Source: Haemonchus contortus
Taxonomy: Eukaryota > Nematoda > Chromadorea > Rhabditida > Trichostrongylidae
Reading direction: 5' to 3'
NCBI GenBank assembly: GCA_000469685.2
Contig: LS997563.1
Location: 26,338,897-26,402,896, forward strand
Length of the DNA stretch: 64,000 bases
Positions 32,742-43,841 of the stretch are shown in pieces. Made by a program: the position numbers and the translations under genes. Every line of letters begins with the position of its first letter. Position 1 is the stretch's first letter. The notes under the pieces were generated by a model. That model was not told the origin of the DNA. It was given only the letters and a program-made list of their open reading frames with translations, and made no database searches.

Positions 32742-34602
32742 ATGGAGACCAAGGAGGACAACCAGCGGTATGTTTCCTTCACATTATGCGACCAAGAGAA
32801 TTTTGATATAAACCTCAACGTTTGGTCTTCTTTAGAACTGATATATATGTATAAAACCACCAATTTATTTTTTTAAAGAAGTAAAAAGGGACCACTAGGG
32901 GAATCTCTGTTGAAAGGGGTTCCTTGGCCCCGAAAATGCCTACATCTGCGTAAGACGCCTTGAGTTTGTATGAGCCCTTTTCGTAATAGTTGAATCAGAC
33001 ACTTTTTATACTCGTAGGCTCTCGAGGTGGAGGACGCTCACTATTACCTAGCCCGACGTCCTGGAGAATTCATAATTTTTCAAAGGCCTGAATTAATTTT
33101 GAAACTTTCGTAATGCCGCCCAACTTATACTTAATGGTACTATTCCTCGCATTTGTTGTCATGAAGAGCTGAACTTTTCTACGAACTTAATTACATTTGT
33201 TCATATGATTATACTCTATGTATGTTCATGGTTTCGTGGTGTTGTTGTAAAGTAATATAAGGAAACAGAATCCCTCTTTCGATAAAAGCCAGGATAGGGT
33301 CCGAAAAAACCTCATTTTCGGGTTTAAACTACTTTTGTACTTAGCTTAGTGGATACTTAGCTTTTAATTGAAAGCTTTCCGCTTGAGAAGGCCCTAACTA
33401 TGATGAACCTTTTGAGCTGTAATGACTGTTATTATTTAGCATGCGCTCGATCGCATTCTTTGCGGTAGCCGTCTCGACGGCCGCTGTGATTGCCTCCGCC
33501 ATCACCACCCCCATGCTGTACAGCTACGTACAGACTCTCCAAAGTCAGGTCAACTCTGAGACCGAATTCTGCCGAGTGAGTAAGGAAATCGGTTGCGGAG
33601 CGTTTTATGGCATAAGGAAGCTGAGCACTGTTACTAAGGTATTGTTTTCAGCTGCGCTCTCGTGATATGCTCGTTAGCATGTATCAGATGGCTCCTAAGG
33701 GACGTGCCAAGAGAGGATGGCTGTTCGGACAGTGGGTACCTGACGGTGGAGCTGGAGGTGGCGCTGAATACGGTGCGGCGTCCAACGAAGTGAGAATGTT
33801 TGTTTGGAGAGTAGCGGACGATTTTATATAGCTTTGTGAAAACTTCGAACTGAAAACGATTTCTGCATGTTTTCAGCAGGGATATGGACCAGCTCCCCCA
33901 CCAAGCAACGGCTACGGTCCCGTTGTCAACGCCGAACCCGAACCACAGTGCTGCACTTGCCAGCAAGGTATGTAAGGTTACAGTTTCCGTGCGACTTTTT
34001 AAAGCTCGGTGAAGAATCTGCTATTTTCAGGACCAGTCGGACCCGCTGGTCCTCCTGGAGATGATGGTAAGGACGGACACGATGGCGAGAAAGGAGCTGA
34101 CGGCAAAAATGGACGCGACGGTGGCATTGAAGGTTCTGATGGACTCCAATCTGAGCCATGCGTCATCTGCCCACCTGGACCACCTGGTCCACCTGGAAAC
34201 GCTGGTGCTAAGGGACCCCAAGGACCTCGTGGAACTCCTGGACTTTCTGGAGTCGATGGACGTCGTGGAGAGCCCGGTATGGTTGGACCTGCCGGACCCG
34301 GTGGAGAGCCCGGTGTTAGTGGACCTAAAGGAAAGAAGGGTGAGGATGGTCACGTCATCAACGTTAACGGACCACCTGGACCACCTGGACCTCCTGGTGA
34401 GAAGGGCCGCAAGGGAGAGCGTGGACCTAAGGGACGTGTCGGAGCCGTCATTCCTGGCCCACAGGGACCAGTTGGAGACCAAGGAAAGAAGGGTCGCTCT
34501 GGACGGAAGGGAGAGAACGGAGGTCCTGGAGGACTCGGATCTAAGGGACCTGATGGTGACTGCTTCCACTGCCCTACACCCAGAACTCCTCCTGGCTACT
34601 GA
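32742..34602 (+). CDS. Cuticle collagen A
   Basis: Secreted structural collagen of the nematode cuticle. Exons 32742-32767, 33440-33575, 33652-33789, 33877-33967 and 34031-34602 join in phase to 320 aa. Order: a short cytosolic start (METKEDNQR), a hydrophobic signal-anchor (FFAVAVSTAAVIASAITTPM, about 14-33), an N-terminal homology region, a subtilisin/furin site RAKR at 72-75 followed by GWLFGQWVPDGG, a CCTC cluster at 125-128, Gly-X-Y repeats split by CVIC at 174-177, and the tail CFHCPTPRTPPGY. The paired cysteines flanking triple-helix blocks are typical of the COL family. The first exon is only 26 nt; it was chosen because it follows a TATA box, matches the collagen B start and fits the splice phase. 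I cannot assign a specific C. elegans orthologue. Confidence 0.93.
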
Positions 34603-34656
34603 GCGGAGATGGCAATCAAAGGAAAGCCTTGAGATACTTAACTTATTGATCTACGC

Positions 34657-34662
34657 AATAAA
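34657..34662 (+). terminator. Polyadenylation signal of collagen A
   Basis: AATAAA 55 bp after the stop codon, followed by a T/G-rich stretch. Confidence 0.7.
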
Positions 34663-35412
34663 TGTTTGTAATACTGATGTTCTTTATTGACGAATTTGAA
34701 GTCACTCTATTGAAAGAAGCGCAGCAGTACAACATTGCAGGATGTAGGAATGCATAAAGGGCACCTTTCAAAGGAAATCCCATGGAAGGAAGTTGCCCTA
34801 AGTACACAAAAATGCGGCATTATTATAGTTGGACTCTCAATTACAGTAACGCAAAAAGAATATGGATAAAAACATGAGGTATGGAGAGTGTTTTGAGATT
34901 TTCTAGCAATTTCACCTACTACTTTTCCCTGCGCGGAACCAGAACATTCTCGCCTTTTCGCAGCCAACTAAGGATAGCTTATCGATACGAACGCATGCTC
35001 GACCCAATCATGATACCGGTTTGCAGATTCGAATGCGAGACAGACGCCATGTCATGTTTATCATGTTTTAGAGAAATACCTTAAAAACCTCTGTCCCATG
35101 TTGAGAAATCTGAGGTAGGAGAAGAAGAGGAGAAGACCTTAGCACTCCTGATCACTTACAATATTCCTCGTTGATTTGGAGATCAATTTAAAAGAACGTA
35201 AATTGAACGGCGTATATTGTCTTTCCTAACATTCTAAAACAACAGACAAAGGCCATTTTTCGGAGTCATTATCACAAATTGTGGCCTGGACTATAGACAT
35301 TGCTCAATACGAGATCTACAAGAAGGCAACGGAATCCAGTAAATCGGTGACAAAATCCAGTGCCACATTTCAGATCCTGTTTTGCTCATCAAATTCCCAT
35401 GTTAAGAATGTT

Positions 35413-35452
35413 GGGGGGGAAGGGGGAGGGAGGGGGGGGGGGGGGGGAAGGG
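35413..35452 (+). repeat. Poly-G tract, quadruplex-prone
   Basis: Runs of 7, 5, 3, 16 and 3 G residues are separated by one or two A residues. This exceeds the four-run requirement for an intramolecular G-quadruplex. Confidence 0.9.
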
Positions 35453-35690
35453 AGAAGTGAATTTGAGATTGCATGTTATGTATAGGGATGCTTATGTGTT
35501 TTGTCTGTTGGTATGTTTCCGGGTGAGTGGAGGGAAGAGGAGTGGGAGGGGTGGGTGTGTGCTCATCTGTCCATCCATCACAGAATTCAAAACTTTCACA
35601 ACCTTTCAGTTCCTCCTCCCTTCTTCCGTACAACCATCTATGTTCCGTCAAAGTAGGAACACGGAGGGTCAAAAATTTTGCTATATACAA

Positions 35691-36029
35691 TTACAGCTTT
35701 GTTGCGTGGTTGACACTCTGTAGTAATAATTTGCCACAAGTTGGCTCTGCACTACGGTTTGTCTCAATAAGGAAGACATCCGAACCATCCGGCTTCTTCC
35801 AATCTTTCAATAAATTGGTTATGGTCAGTGCCTTTACAGAGCCAAATGAAACCATACAATCACAGATCTTTTGAGCTATTCTAAGCGTGTTTGAACCGTG
35901 CTTTTCTTCTTGGAAAAGCATCTCCTTTCCTTCGTTTTCCTGCACTCGCCTGTGAAAAACGATTGAGCCGGGTCTTTCAGCTGATGATCGGACTACTTTG
36001 TTGTGTTGTATGCATGAACAAACAGCCAC
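35691..36029 (-). CDS. Hypothetical ORF, 112 aa
   Basis: An ATG-to-stop frame on the minus strand encodes a mixed charged protein with no signal peptide or repeats, for example SIVFHRRVQENEGKEMLF and ITNLLKDWKKPDGSDVFLIE. The residue composition looks more natural than that of the surrounding chance frames. I recognise no family. It could be a single exon, a relic of a retroelement gene, or spurious. It lies between two plus-strand collagen copies. Confidence 0.3.
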   Translation of the reverse strand: MAVCSCIQHNKVVRSSAERPGSIVFHRRVQENEGKEMLFQEEKHGSNTLRIAQKICDCMVSFGSVKALTITNLLKDWKKPDGSDVFLIETNRSAEPTCGKLLLQSVNHATKL

Positions 36030-36413
36030 TAAGTTCTTGGTAGCCCGACCATGAGAAAAAACACCCGTCTCTCTGCAATAAAACAGGGAACCCTGAAAGC
36101 CCTGAACATTATGATAACATGAATGAACTCTTAATTATCATCTATCGGCCGCCGTCTACCCAAAAATTCCCAAGATCCTTGAACTTACGTGGTATCAGTC
36201 AAGATAAGGTAGGTCAATGAATGTTAGCGATAGCGCTTAGCAGTGCAATTCCTGCCATTCCGGTCATTAACGATCACTATCGATTCGTGTCGTGATTGAA
36301 CGAACGATAATTGTTGAGCTCTTTTCTGTAGTTGAGCAGCTGCAAATGTAAATTGCTTGAGGATAGATACACTGAGAAGAGAACACAGAGCTGGGCATTT
36401 GTCGGATCCTTGC

Positions 36414-36640
36414 AGGGTCCACCTGGTACTAAATGAGTTCCCGGAGTCAACGGCGTGAGTGAACTTGGCGAACAGGGACCTGCTGGAAACCAAACAAACC
36501 CAGGATCATCCGGCAGTCGCGGGCCGCAAGGGCCTCACGGGCCAAGGGTACAGTTAAGTAAATCCTTAAAGAATACATTAGTTTGTTAGATAGATAGGAA
36601 CACATCAAATGATTAGAGAATTATACTCTTGTGGATGCCA
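36414..36640 (+). pseudogene. Collagen gene relic
   Basis: 36414-36545 aligns with the end of collagen B exon 3 (about 38470-38613), sharing GTTCCYGGAGTCAACGGC, GAACAGGGACCTGC and the Gly-X-Y rhythm. It has an in-frame TGA at 36434-36436, where collagen B has GGA, and further substitutions that remove glycines. The similarity continues into the intron after exon 3 (GTTNNATAGATAGATNNNNACACAT). It is therefore a duplicated genomic fragment, not a processed copy. Nothing upstream or downstream completes a gene. Confidence 0.82.
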
Positions 36641-37245
36641 ACAATCATTAGGGGGATGTGCCGTACAGACGGCCGTGTAAGCTAAGAATTAGAAAAATGA
36701 ATATTCCAGTACCGTAAGCGTGAGGGGACATTATACAGCCTTATGCAAACCTGATCTCAGGCCATGCTTGACAGCAGATCCTCCACATCCATGAGAACCC
36801 CTGGACCTACTGGCTGAGATCGCACTCAGCATGGAACACAGTCTTTTTTATCTGCACCCAACGAGCAACTCACAGTCCTGATCTGTGGGTTGTAGCAGTT
36901 AATTATGCAGTAAAATGTGAGTTTAACTCATAGGAGCATATTCACGAGGAATGCTCAATGAGAGTTCAACAATATTGTCGAATTGTTCTTCCGAACCTAT
37001 CGATGCTGCTCAAAAAATTCGAAAAGCAATCGTCAAAACAAAAATCATAAAAAACAACTAAGAGTTGGTCTTCCTCTGGTAGACATCCACAAAGCGAACT
37101 GTACTTCGCAGCCTACTACTCACTTTCACTCGAACGCGATGTTCATGCGCAGCCACTCTTGCCTTCCGGGATGTTGTGTGGGCGTGCGGGATTCGACGGC
37201 GATACCAGTTATTCGCGATCTCACTTATTCTGGTCACCACAGGGG
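36641..37245. other. Upstream region of collagen B
   Basis: No gene is seen. It holds the promoter-proximal sequence of collagen B; the only clear element is the TATA box that follows. Confidence 0.45.
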
Positions 37246-37253
37246 TATAAAAG
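37246..37253 (+). promoter_or_regulatory. TATA box of collagen B
   Basis: TATAAAAG lies 38 bp before the ATG at 37292, nearly the same spacing as in collagen A. Confidence 0.75.
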
Positions 37254-37291
37254 TCGGGCAGTAGATCGTCGAGAATCGTCATCGCCGCACG

Positions 37292-38773
37292 ATGGAACAA
37301 AAGGAGACCGACGAACAGCTCCAGATGCGCCGCGTCGCGTTCTTCGCGGTTGTCATCTCCACAGCTGCCGTTATCGTCAGTGTCGTCACATTGCCAATGC
37401 TCTACAGCTATGTGCAGTCGTTCCAGAGCCATCTCATTGTCGAAACCGAGTACTGCAAGGTAACTTTTTCTCTTTGTTTTCCAGTCATTCTTAAAGGGAG
37501 CTGCTCTACTGGTGAAATAATCAATAAAGAAAGTAGGAGAAGTGGATTTCGCATTCAAGGAAGAATTTATTTTGATCATTTTGATTTGATCTGTTATGGG
37601 TGCAGAACAGAACCTTACGAGAATTACTAGGTTTTCCCAAGAAGCCTTTTGAAAGTGCATTCCTGCTTACATATCATTCGTTTTTTTTTTCAGAGTCGAG
37701 CGAGGGATATGTGGGTGGAGATGCAAGTGTTGCACAAATCTGGCGTTCCCCGATCGAAGAGAGAAGCTGCTGGCACGTGGCTATTTGGACAGTTTGTGCC
37801 AGATGGTGGAGCTGGCGGTGGTGGACATTACGTGGGCGGCCCCACCTCCGAAGGTGGAGGTGGTGGTGGTGGTGTTGGTGGTGCTGGCGGTGTTGGCGGT
37901 GGTGGTGGTGGTGGGAGCAGAGGTGGAGTTCCCTTCGCCAACGCTCCGAACGGTGGCCCATTGGGCGGCTTCATTGCTGGTGCTGGTAGCGCCGGCTCAA
38001 CTTCCATTGACATTGGACCAACCTGCTGTCCCTGCCAACAAGGTAAGTTTCAAAGTTACTTGTTTATCCGAGCAAGATCCTAATGTCTATCTTACAGGTC
38101 CTGCTGGTCCTCCTGGTCCACCGGGAGACGATGGACATCCAGGAAACGACGGTCATGCTGGCGCACACGGAGCTCCAGGAAAAGAAGGTTCCATCCTACA
38201 ATCTGCTCTACCTCCTGCAGAGCCATGCCTCATCTGCCCACCTGGACCACAAGGTGCAGTCGGAATGCAGGGACCAAAGGGACCCCCTGGACCCAAGGGC
38301 AAGTCTCACGAGCGCGCTCCTGACGGAAAAGCAGGAGAAACTGGAATGATTGGACCACCAGGGCCACCCGGCATTGTTGGAGAAGCGGGACCTCCAGGAC
38401 CCCAAGGACAACCAGGTCGCGTTATTCAGGTTAACGGACCTGCTGGTCCAGCTGGCCCTAGAGGAGAGAAGGGACCACCAGGTCCTAAAGGAGTTCCTGG
38501 AGTCAACGGCACGAATGAACCTGGCGAGCAGGGACCTGCAGGCGCTCAAGGAAATCCAGGACCCCCCGGCCAGCCTGGACCGCAAGGACTTCAAGGACCA
38601 CCAGGACCATTTGGTAAGTTATTCTTCAAGGATTCAATAGTTCAATAGATAGATAATGACACATTAGCTGGATGGAGAATAATCTAGCCTAAGGATTTTT
38701 ATAATTGACAATTTCAGGAGAGGAAGGCTCATGCGACCACTGCCCCGAGCCCCGTACACCACCTGGCTACTAA
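37292..38773 (+). CDS. Cuticle collagen B
   Basis: Paralogue of collagen A. Exons 37292-37459, 37694-38042, 38098-38613 and 38718-38773 join in phase to 362 aa. The start [20 protein letters not shown] is followed by a signal-anchor to about residue 36. The processing site RSKR is at 76-79, then [16 protein letters not shown]. An unusual glycine-rich linker (about 95-160) made of GGT-type codons is not seen in collagen A. Next come CCPC (167-170), Gly-X-Y repeats interrupted by CLIC (216-219) and by a short imperfection at [10 protein letters not shown], and the tail [13 protein letters not shown]. The exon boundary after the CxC cluster (CAA G|G) is identical in phase to collagen A. Exon 1 of B corresponds to exons 1 plus 2 of A, so one intron has been lost or gained since duplication. 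Confidence 0.94.
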
Positions 38774-38909
38774 ACTAGCGGAGAGGGAAGGGCCCTTGGA
38801 GTGCTATTCGGTTATTCTATCGGCCTTAAAATCTCTGCCGCCGGCACGACCGGTGTCTCACAATGCTGCATGCATGTACTCACAAGATTACGATCACGAC
38901 AAGAATAAT

Positions 38910-38915
38910 AATAAA
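38910..38915 (+). terminator. Polyadenylation signal of collagen B
   Basis: AATAAA 137 bp after the stop codon, within AATAATAATAAA. Confidence 0.6.
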
Positions 38916-41709
38916 TTACATTGCTTCTATCAGTGAACTGATTGTTAGAAAGTCACCTTGAAAGGAAGAGGACGGGGACGATCGTGTGGCCTACACCAAA
39001 AATTTATGCTTGGCAGAACTTTCCATTAGGAAAATATTGTTTTTTGAATGAGTGAAACATTGTATGGTATGATGCAGGGTCAAGAGAGAGGAAGTCCCTA
39101 TCAAGCAATGAAATAACTCACAATTGAACCCTCTGGGAACAATGAGAGTGGATTTTTCGCAAAATCTTCACTGACATCGACCACACAATCGAGCAAATAA
39201 CAGCAAACTCTGTTTGTTAAATGATTAAATAACGAAATCGCAATGAAATATGGGGCGGGTCATTATTGTCCTACCCGATCGAGATTGCCATAAAGGAAGA
39301 GAATCAGTGGATCGCGAAGAAGATCGGGGTCAATAGGGGAAGCTGAAGGTAGGTTATGAGGCAATAACTCTAAGGATGGCACCTAAATTGAAGTCGCCCG
39401 AAGAACACGACGCTCAAAGGCCCTTCTCCATGGGTTAGTCTAATCTTCCTCCGTCAAAAAAGAATCGGCCTTCTGCAGAGGAGACATAGGTATTCATTGA
39501 TAAGGCTGAGGAAATTCGCCGAGAAATAGTCGAATTCACTTGATATACACGAATATGTGGATGTTCACTGGTTTCTTCCCACCATTTACTTTCGGTGCCC
39601 ATATTCCTTCCATTCCTCGAAGTAGTTCCGTACCCATCGATGACACGACGTTGTTTTTATTCGATCGTGGGGTGCGGTTATTCCAATTAGTTCTATCTGA
39701 AAATGCCTCGCAACATGATTAACTATGATGTGCTTACGAACTATGAAACGGCTGTGGAATCAGAAACTGAGTTCAAGATTCTGAGTGACACTAACATAGC
39801 CAACCCATTTGAGATTGACCATTTATTAGTTTAGGATCATGGTGATCTTATATATATTGTATGTCATATTTCGTGGGACGGTAAAGGGAGCAAATGCTGA
39901 CATCGTTACAAGCTGCGGATCTGAAGCGTATTAATTGCATTCTGTGAGGGAACTTCGAATCATTTCATTAGCGAAGCTGTCTACTCAACCTAGAAACTGG
40001 ATCTGACTTGTCTGTTCGCTGAGAATTACAGCGGTACAATCGACACGAAGTCTACGGAGCAGCACGAAAATTAGATTACCTTTCACTCGCTTCTTCATAT
40101 GATCTTTCGGCGGCAACTACATTCCACCAAATTAGACAGACAGGATACGAACTTTTTTCTCAAACGTAAGGCTTTTTTCGGTTACTGTGCTTCGGCGTGA
40201 TCACCATAGTTTATTGTGGAATCAGCTGACATTCTGAACCCCCTATGGAAACGCCTCCGATTCGACTTCTATTTTCGAGTGTGCTAGCCTTGGAAAGTGA
40301 ACAGCTGCCGAAATACATGAAAGTTGTAATGTGAACCAAAATACAGTGAATTAGCAAATGTTTCCCTGACAACTATCGCACATCAAACTTTTCATCATCC
40401 TGCTTTGCCATGGTGTGCGTCTGTAATGTGGAGCAAATCTCACCCAAGCTGCAAAAACTATCTTGAGGTCGGGCTATTCGCGTCTATAGCGTCCAGTCCC
40501 AGGAGCATAGGTAGCACACAGCCGCATCTGCCTTTCAGCTCTTCCCCAGGATAAGGAAATTTCCCTACCGTACTCATCCCTTTCCATCCCAATACCTTCC
40601 ATCGACGAAATACTCAAAGCCCTTCAGTGCCAGTGACGAGCACATTATCGTACAATGAACAGTTAAAAGGGACAGAACAGTACTCAGACAGTAAACCAGA
40701 AACATCACATGAGATGCTGACCTGCCAGAGAACAGAGCAGTAAAGAGTAACTGACAACGTGAGCATTAAGCGAGGGCACACAATCAATCTTTCACTTACT
40801 TCGAGGATTAATTTTAGTCCTTATTGTTGCACACTAGAGCGCACACTAAAGCAGTTTCAACATAATAGGCTCCCTGCTGCCCAGTGCCCTCGATGCTGCA
40901 TTAAACCCTTTTCATCCATATTTCCAGCCAAATCCAGGCTCAATCCTAGCACAGCGGAAATTCATGAGAATATGGTAGTGACCTGATTATCGTTAGATTA
41001 TATCTTTGGAGAGAGAGACCAGCTCAGATACCTGCAGTTCACCACAATGGGACACTAATTACGTACATCCACACCGGACCAAATGCTTCTAATGCGAATT
41101 TGCAATTGATATCATCATAATGTATTGAGTAAAAGGATTGCACAACCATGAACCATATCAGCAATTTCCAGTATCAGCCAGAAGGTTGACTGAATACAAA
41201 AAGATTGAAATCTCTCATCGCTCAGTTCCCTACATGAAAGAGGCTTCAAAAGGAGCGGCAACACTGCTGCCACTAATCTACAAAACAAAAGTTAGCCGTC
41301 ATCATAATCCCTGGACTCAGGAGCAGCACTCCCTAAATGAACTAGGTGTGCATGAAATTTTCAACCATGTCCTAAACGGTGGAGGATCAGATATAGAGGA
41401 AATCAACCGACAATGAGGCAACGTAAGCCAACAGATTAGCTAATATGAACTGAGACAGTATTCTACAAATATGCTGCCAAATGAATTAAAGTTAATACCA
41501 TGGAATGGTGAAGAGTCCTCTACCCTCTTGTTCTTTCCTTCATTTGGGAAAAGTAGTTTGGGATAGCCGTAAAGACACAGTTCATGACCAAACTGGCTTC
41601 TAAGATTTCCCACCAGGGTGAACACGTAACATACAAGTATGAACCCACCATCAAAGAGCGGGATGAGTAGGGCTCGATAAGGGCTCAACAGATGTCTCCA
41701 CCGTACGCC
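38916..41709. other. No supported gene
   Basis: Short frames only (for example 41138-41416, 92 codons, no motif). The last several hundred bases could be the 5' LTR of the BEL/Pao relic, but I could not find a matching 3' copy. Confidence 0.35.
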
Positions 41710-43240
41710 ACATCCAGTGGTGGCAGCTGATCACAGAAAACAACAGTATGTAACACAACAAAATAATAATAACGACAATAAAATAACAAAATGGCAACGG
41801 TGGCAAGGAAGCCTGCGGTTCCGACCCATGGGGACAGTGAAAGGTATTATTTGATTACTGTAGCCAGGTCTTTACGCAACTGCGCGGCTGTCTTCTCGGT
41901 TGAATACCTCTTCCCTGCCACCTTTACCATTATAATCTCATACGGTCCGCTGACTTTACAATCGTGTTTAGTCGTTAAAGGGTTTTGTTGCTGCGACTAT
42001 TTTCGGGCTTTTGAGAACTTTTGATTGCGACTTACAATTACTGCACTCGTTGCTCGTGACGTTACGGTGGCCCGTTGCTTATTCCCGCTGGCAGCCTCAT
42101 TTCTTCACCTAATCATTCCTCTGCTTACCATCCTACACTGTTCCTATAGTGCTCTCTCTGCATGTAAATTTATGGTGACTGTCACTGCAAGGTATAACAC
42201 TGCAGATGGTCGAATCAGGCTCAAGTCGACGCACACACGTCCTTGTCTCCCAATAGGATAAATCATCATTGTCGAACCGAAACAAAGGCCTCAAGGGTGG
42301 ATGTTTTGCTTGACACTGAGCTGAACTATTCTTTGTTGACAGTGGCTCGGCCAACCGACTGCAGTTACCAGTACAGCACGTCAAAGGGGTTCAACTGACA
42401 ACTTTCGGTTCTGATTAAGTAAAGAAAATCGGGCACGACAACCGGGTACACATGGACGTTCGGGACACAGAAGGCAATCTCTGCAACCTAGAGCTTCTCA
42501 CACACAATGTTCTCACACGTCCACTTGAGACGCCAACTTCCTTCAAACAAAAGGGAACTCATTCGTTTTCTGGACTAACCTTTGACATGGAAAAATAATA
42601 AGAAGAAAATAACAACATCCACTCTGCCTGGATAGCTATGGAGTTTCATGCGAACTAACGAACCACAAACAGTCTCTGAACAACTTCAAGATGATGTAAG
42701 TGAATGGGAAAACCTCTGATCCATGGCCCTCATCCTACAATACAGAATATCTTCCACAAAAGGGAAGTGCCTCGGAAGGAAGAATCGAGCGACCCAGAGG
42801 AATCTCCACTTTTTGAGTACTTTTTCCAATCTTGTTAGAACAACGAAGATGACGAAATTACCGAGGACAGTCTTTGCGAAAGACAAAAAGCTGAGAAAAC
42901 AAGGAATGACGCGTACTTACCCAGACTGATTTCGGAGACCACTGATAAAGACACGGAAAAAGAAGCACACCCATCTGTTCATCAAGGAACAAGTGATCAT
43001 TTGAATCGGAACTAAAAAAGCCCAACAAAAAGTAACACGCGATACACGTTTCAGGAAGCACCCTCACAGAGAAATTGAAAGAGTGGAAGAACTAGAGGGA
43101 AGATACGGTTGCTTAGGACTGGAAAGACTGATTACAGATTACAGCAAGTCAAGTTGTTGTAGCATGCGCGTCCTGTGAGATGAAAGAAGCACATTTGTCC
43201 GACATTTGCATATTTGCGTCTGTTTGGACGACTCATCTCA
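41710..43240 (+). mobile_element. BEL/Pao LTR-retrotransposon relic
   Basis: GTGGTGGCAGCTGATCACAG near 41716 resembles a post-LTR leader, and an ATG at 41791 starts MATVARKP, then breaks down. The clearer part is 42290-42420. There an LLDT active-site motif of the retropepsin (one base lost after the Thr codon) is followed by FVDSGSANRLQLP and VQLTTFGS, the pattern of BEL/Pao aspartic proteases. Then comes NLELLTHNVLTRPL at about 42480-42525. The frame is broken by stops, and no reverse-transcriptase block was found. Boundaries are approximate. Confidence 0.5.
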
Positions 43241-43841
43241 TCAACTCCGCCTGTGTCGATAAGCGCCCAAAAAGCTCATCCTGATTGCTAAGCGCTTCCA
43301 CAGGATGTAAGACAATCTCTCACGTTTTAAACAACACTTATTACTTCTCGACTCGTTGGCTCGACCTTCAGCATGGCAGGCCTGAGTGAGAATTAATGGA
43401 AAAGTTCTAGTAAGTGTTAGTAACTTAGGAGATAGAGAGTAAAGGACAAAGAAAAAGAACATAGGAAACATTTCATGATTCGTTTCACCTCTTACTCAAA
43501 CGAATCATGCTTTTCGCTTAACCCTTGAGGATCTTCAGTGAGTGGGGTTAGCGAAGAATGGAGTAGGTGATAGTCAGATGGAATGGTAACATAGTTATGG
43601 AAAACAAGATTAAAAGGAAAAAAGAAAAAAGAAAGGCATCAAAAGTTTATAGTAATGAGATAAGCACTAATGTGAGTAGAAATGTTTGTGCAATAGTGGC
43701 CTAAAATTTCTAATGTGAAGAATACGGTATGAATATTAGCAGAATGAGCGTTCACATGAGTACTCAGTTAGAATAGAGCGTACTATATATTTAATGGCTA
43801 TAACCTAATTGTTCCTCTATGAAGTTTAGAATTACGTTACA
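43241..43841. other. Nothing recognised
   Basis: Between the BEL/Pao relic and the end of the Penelope-like coding region. Purine-rich near 43600. It may hold the 3' flank of the Penelope-like element. Confidence 0.35.

Larger units (their letters stand above)
34663..36413. other. Intergenic, collagen A to collagen relic
   Basis: Holds a long G-rich tract (35413-35452) and one coding-like minus-strand frame (35691-36029). Otherwise unassigned. Confidence 0.45.

Noticed and set aside
34027..34690. Overlapping ORFs of 180 and 209 codons on both strands in collagen A
   Set aside because: They are shadow frames of the Gly-X-Y coding repeat.
37785..38648. 287-codon continuous ORF over collagen B
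   Set aside because: Only its second half is exon 3 of collagen B. The first half is a shifted reading of exon 2 and an intron.
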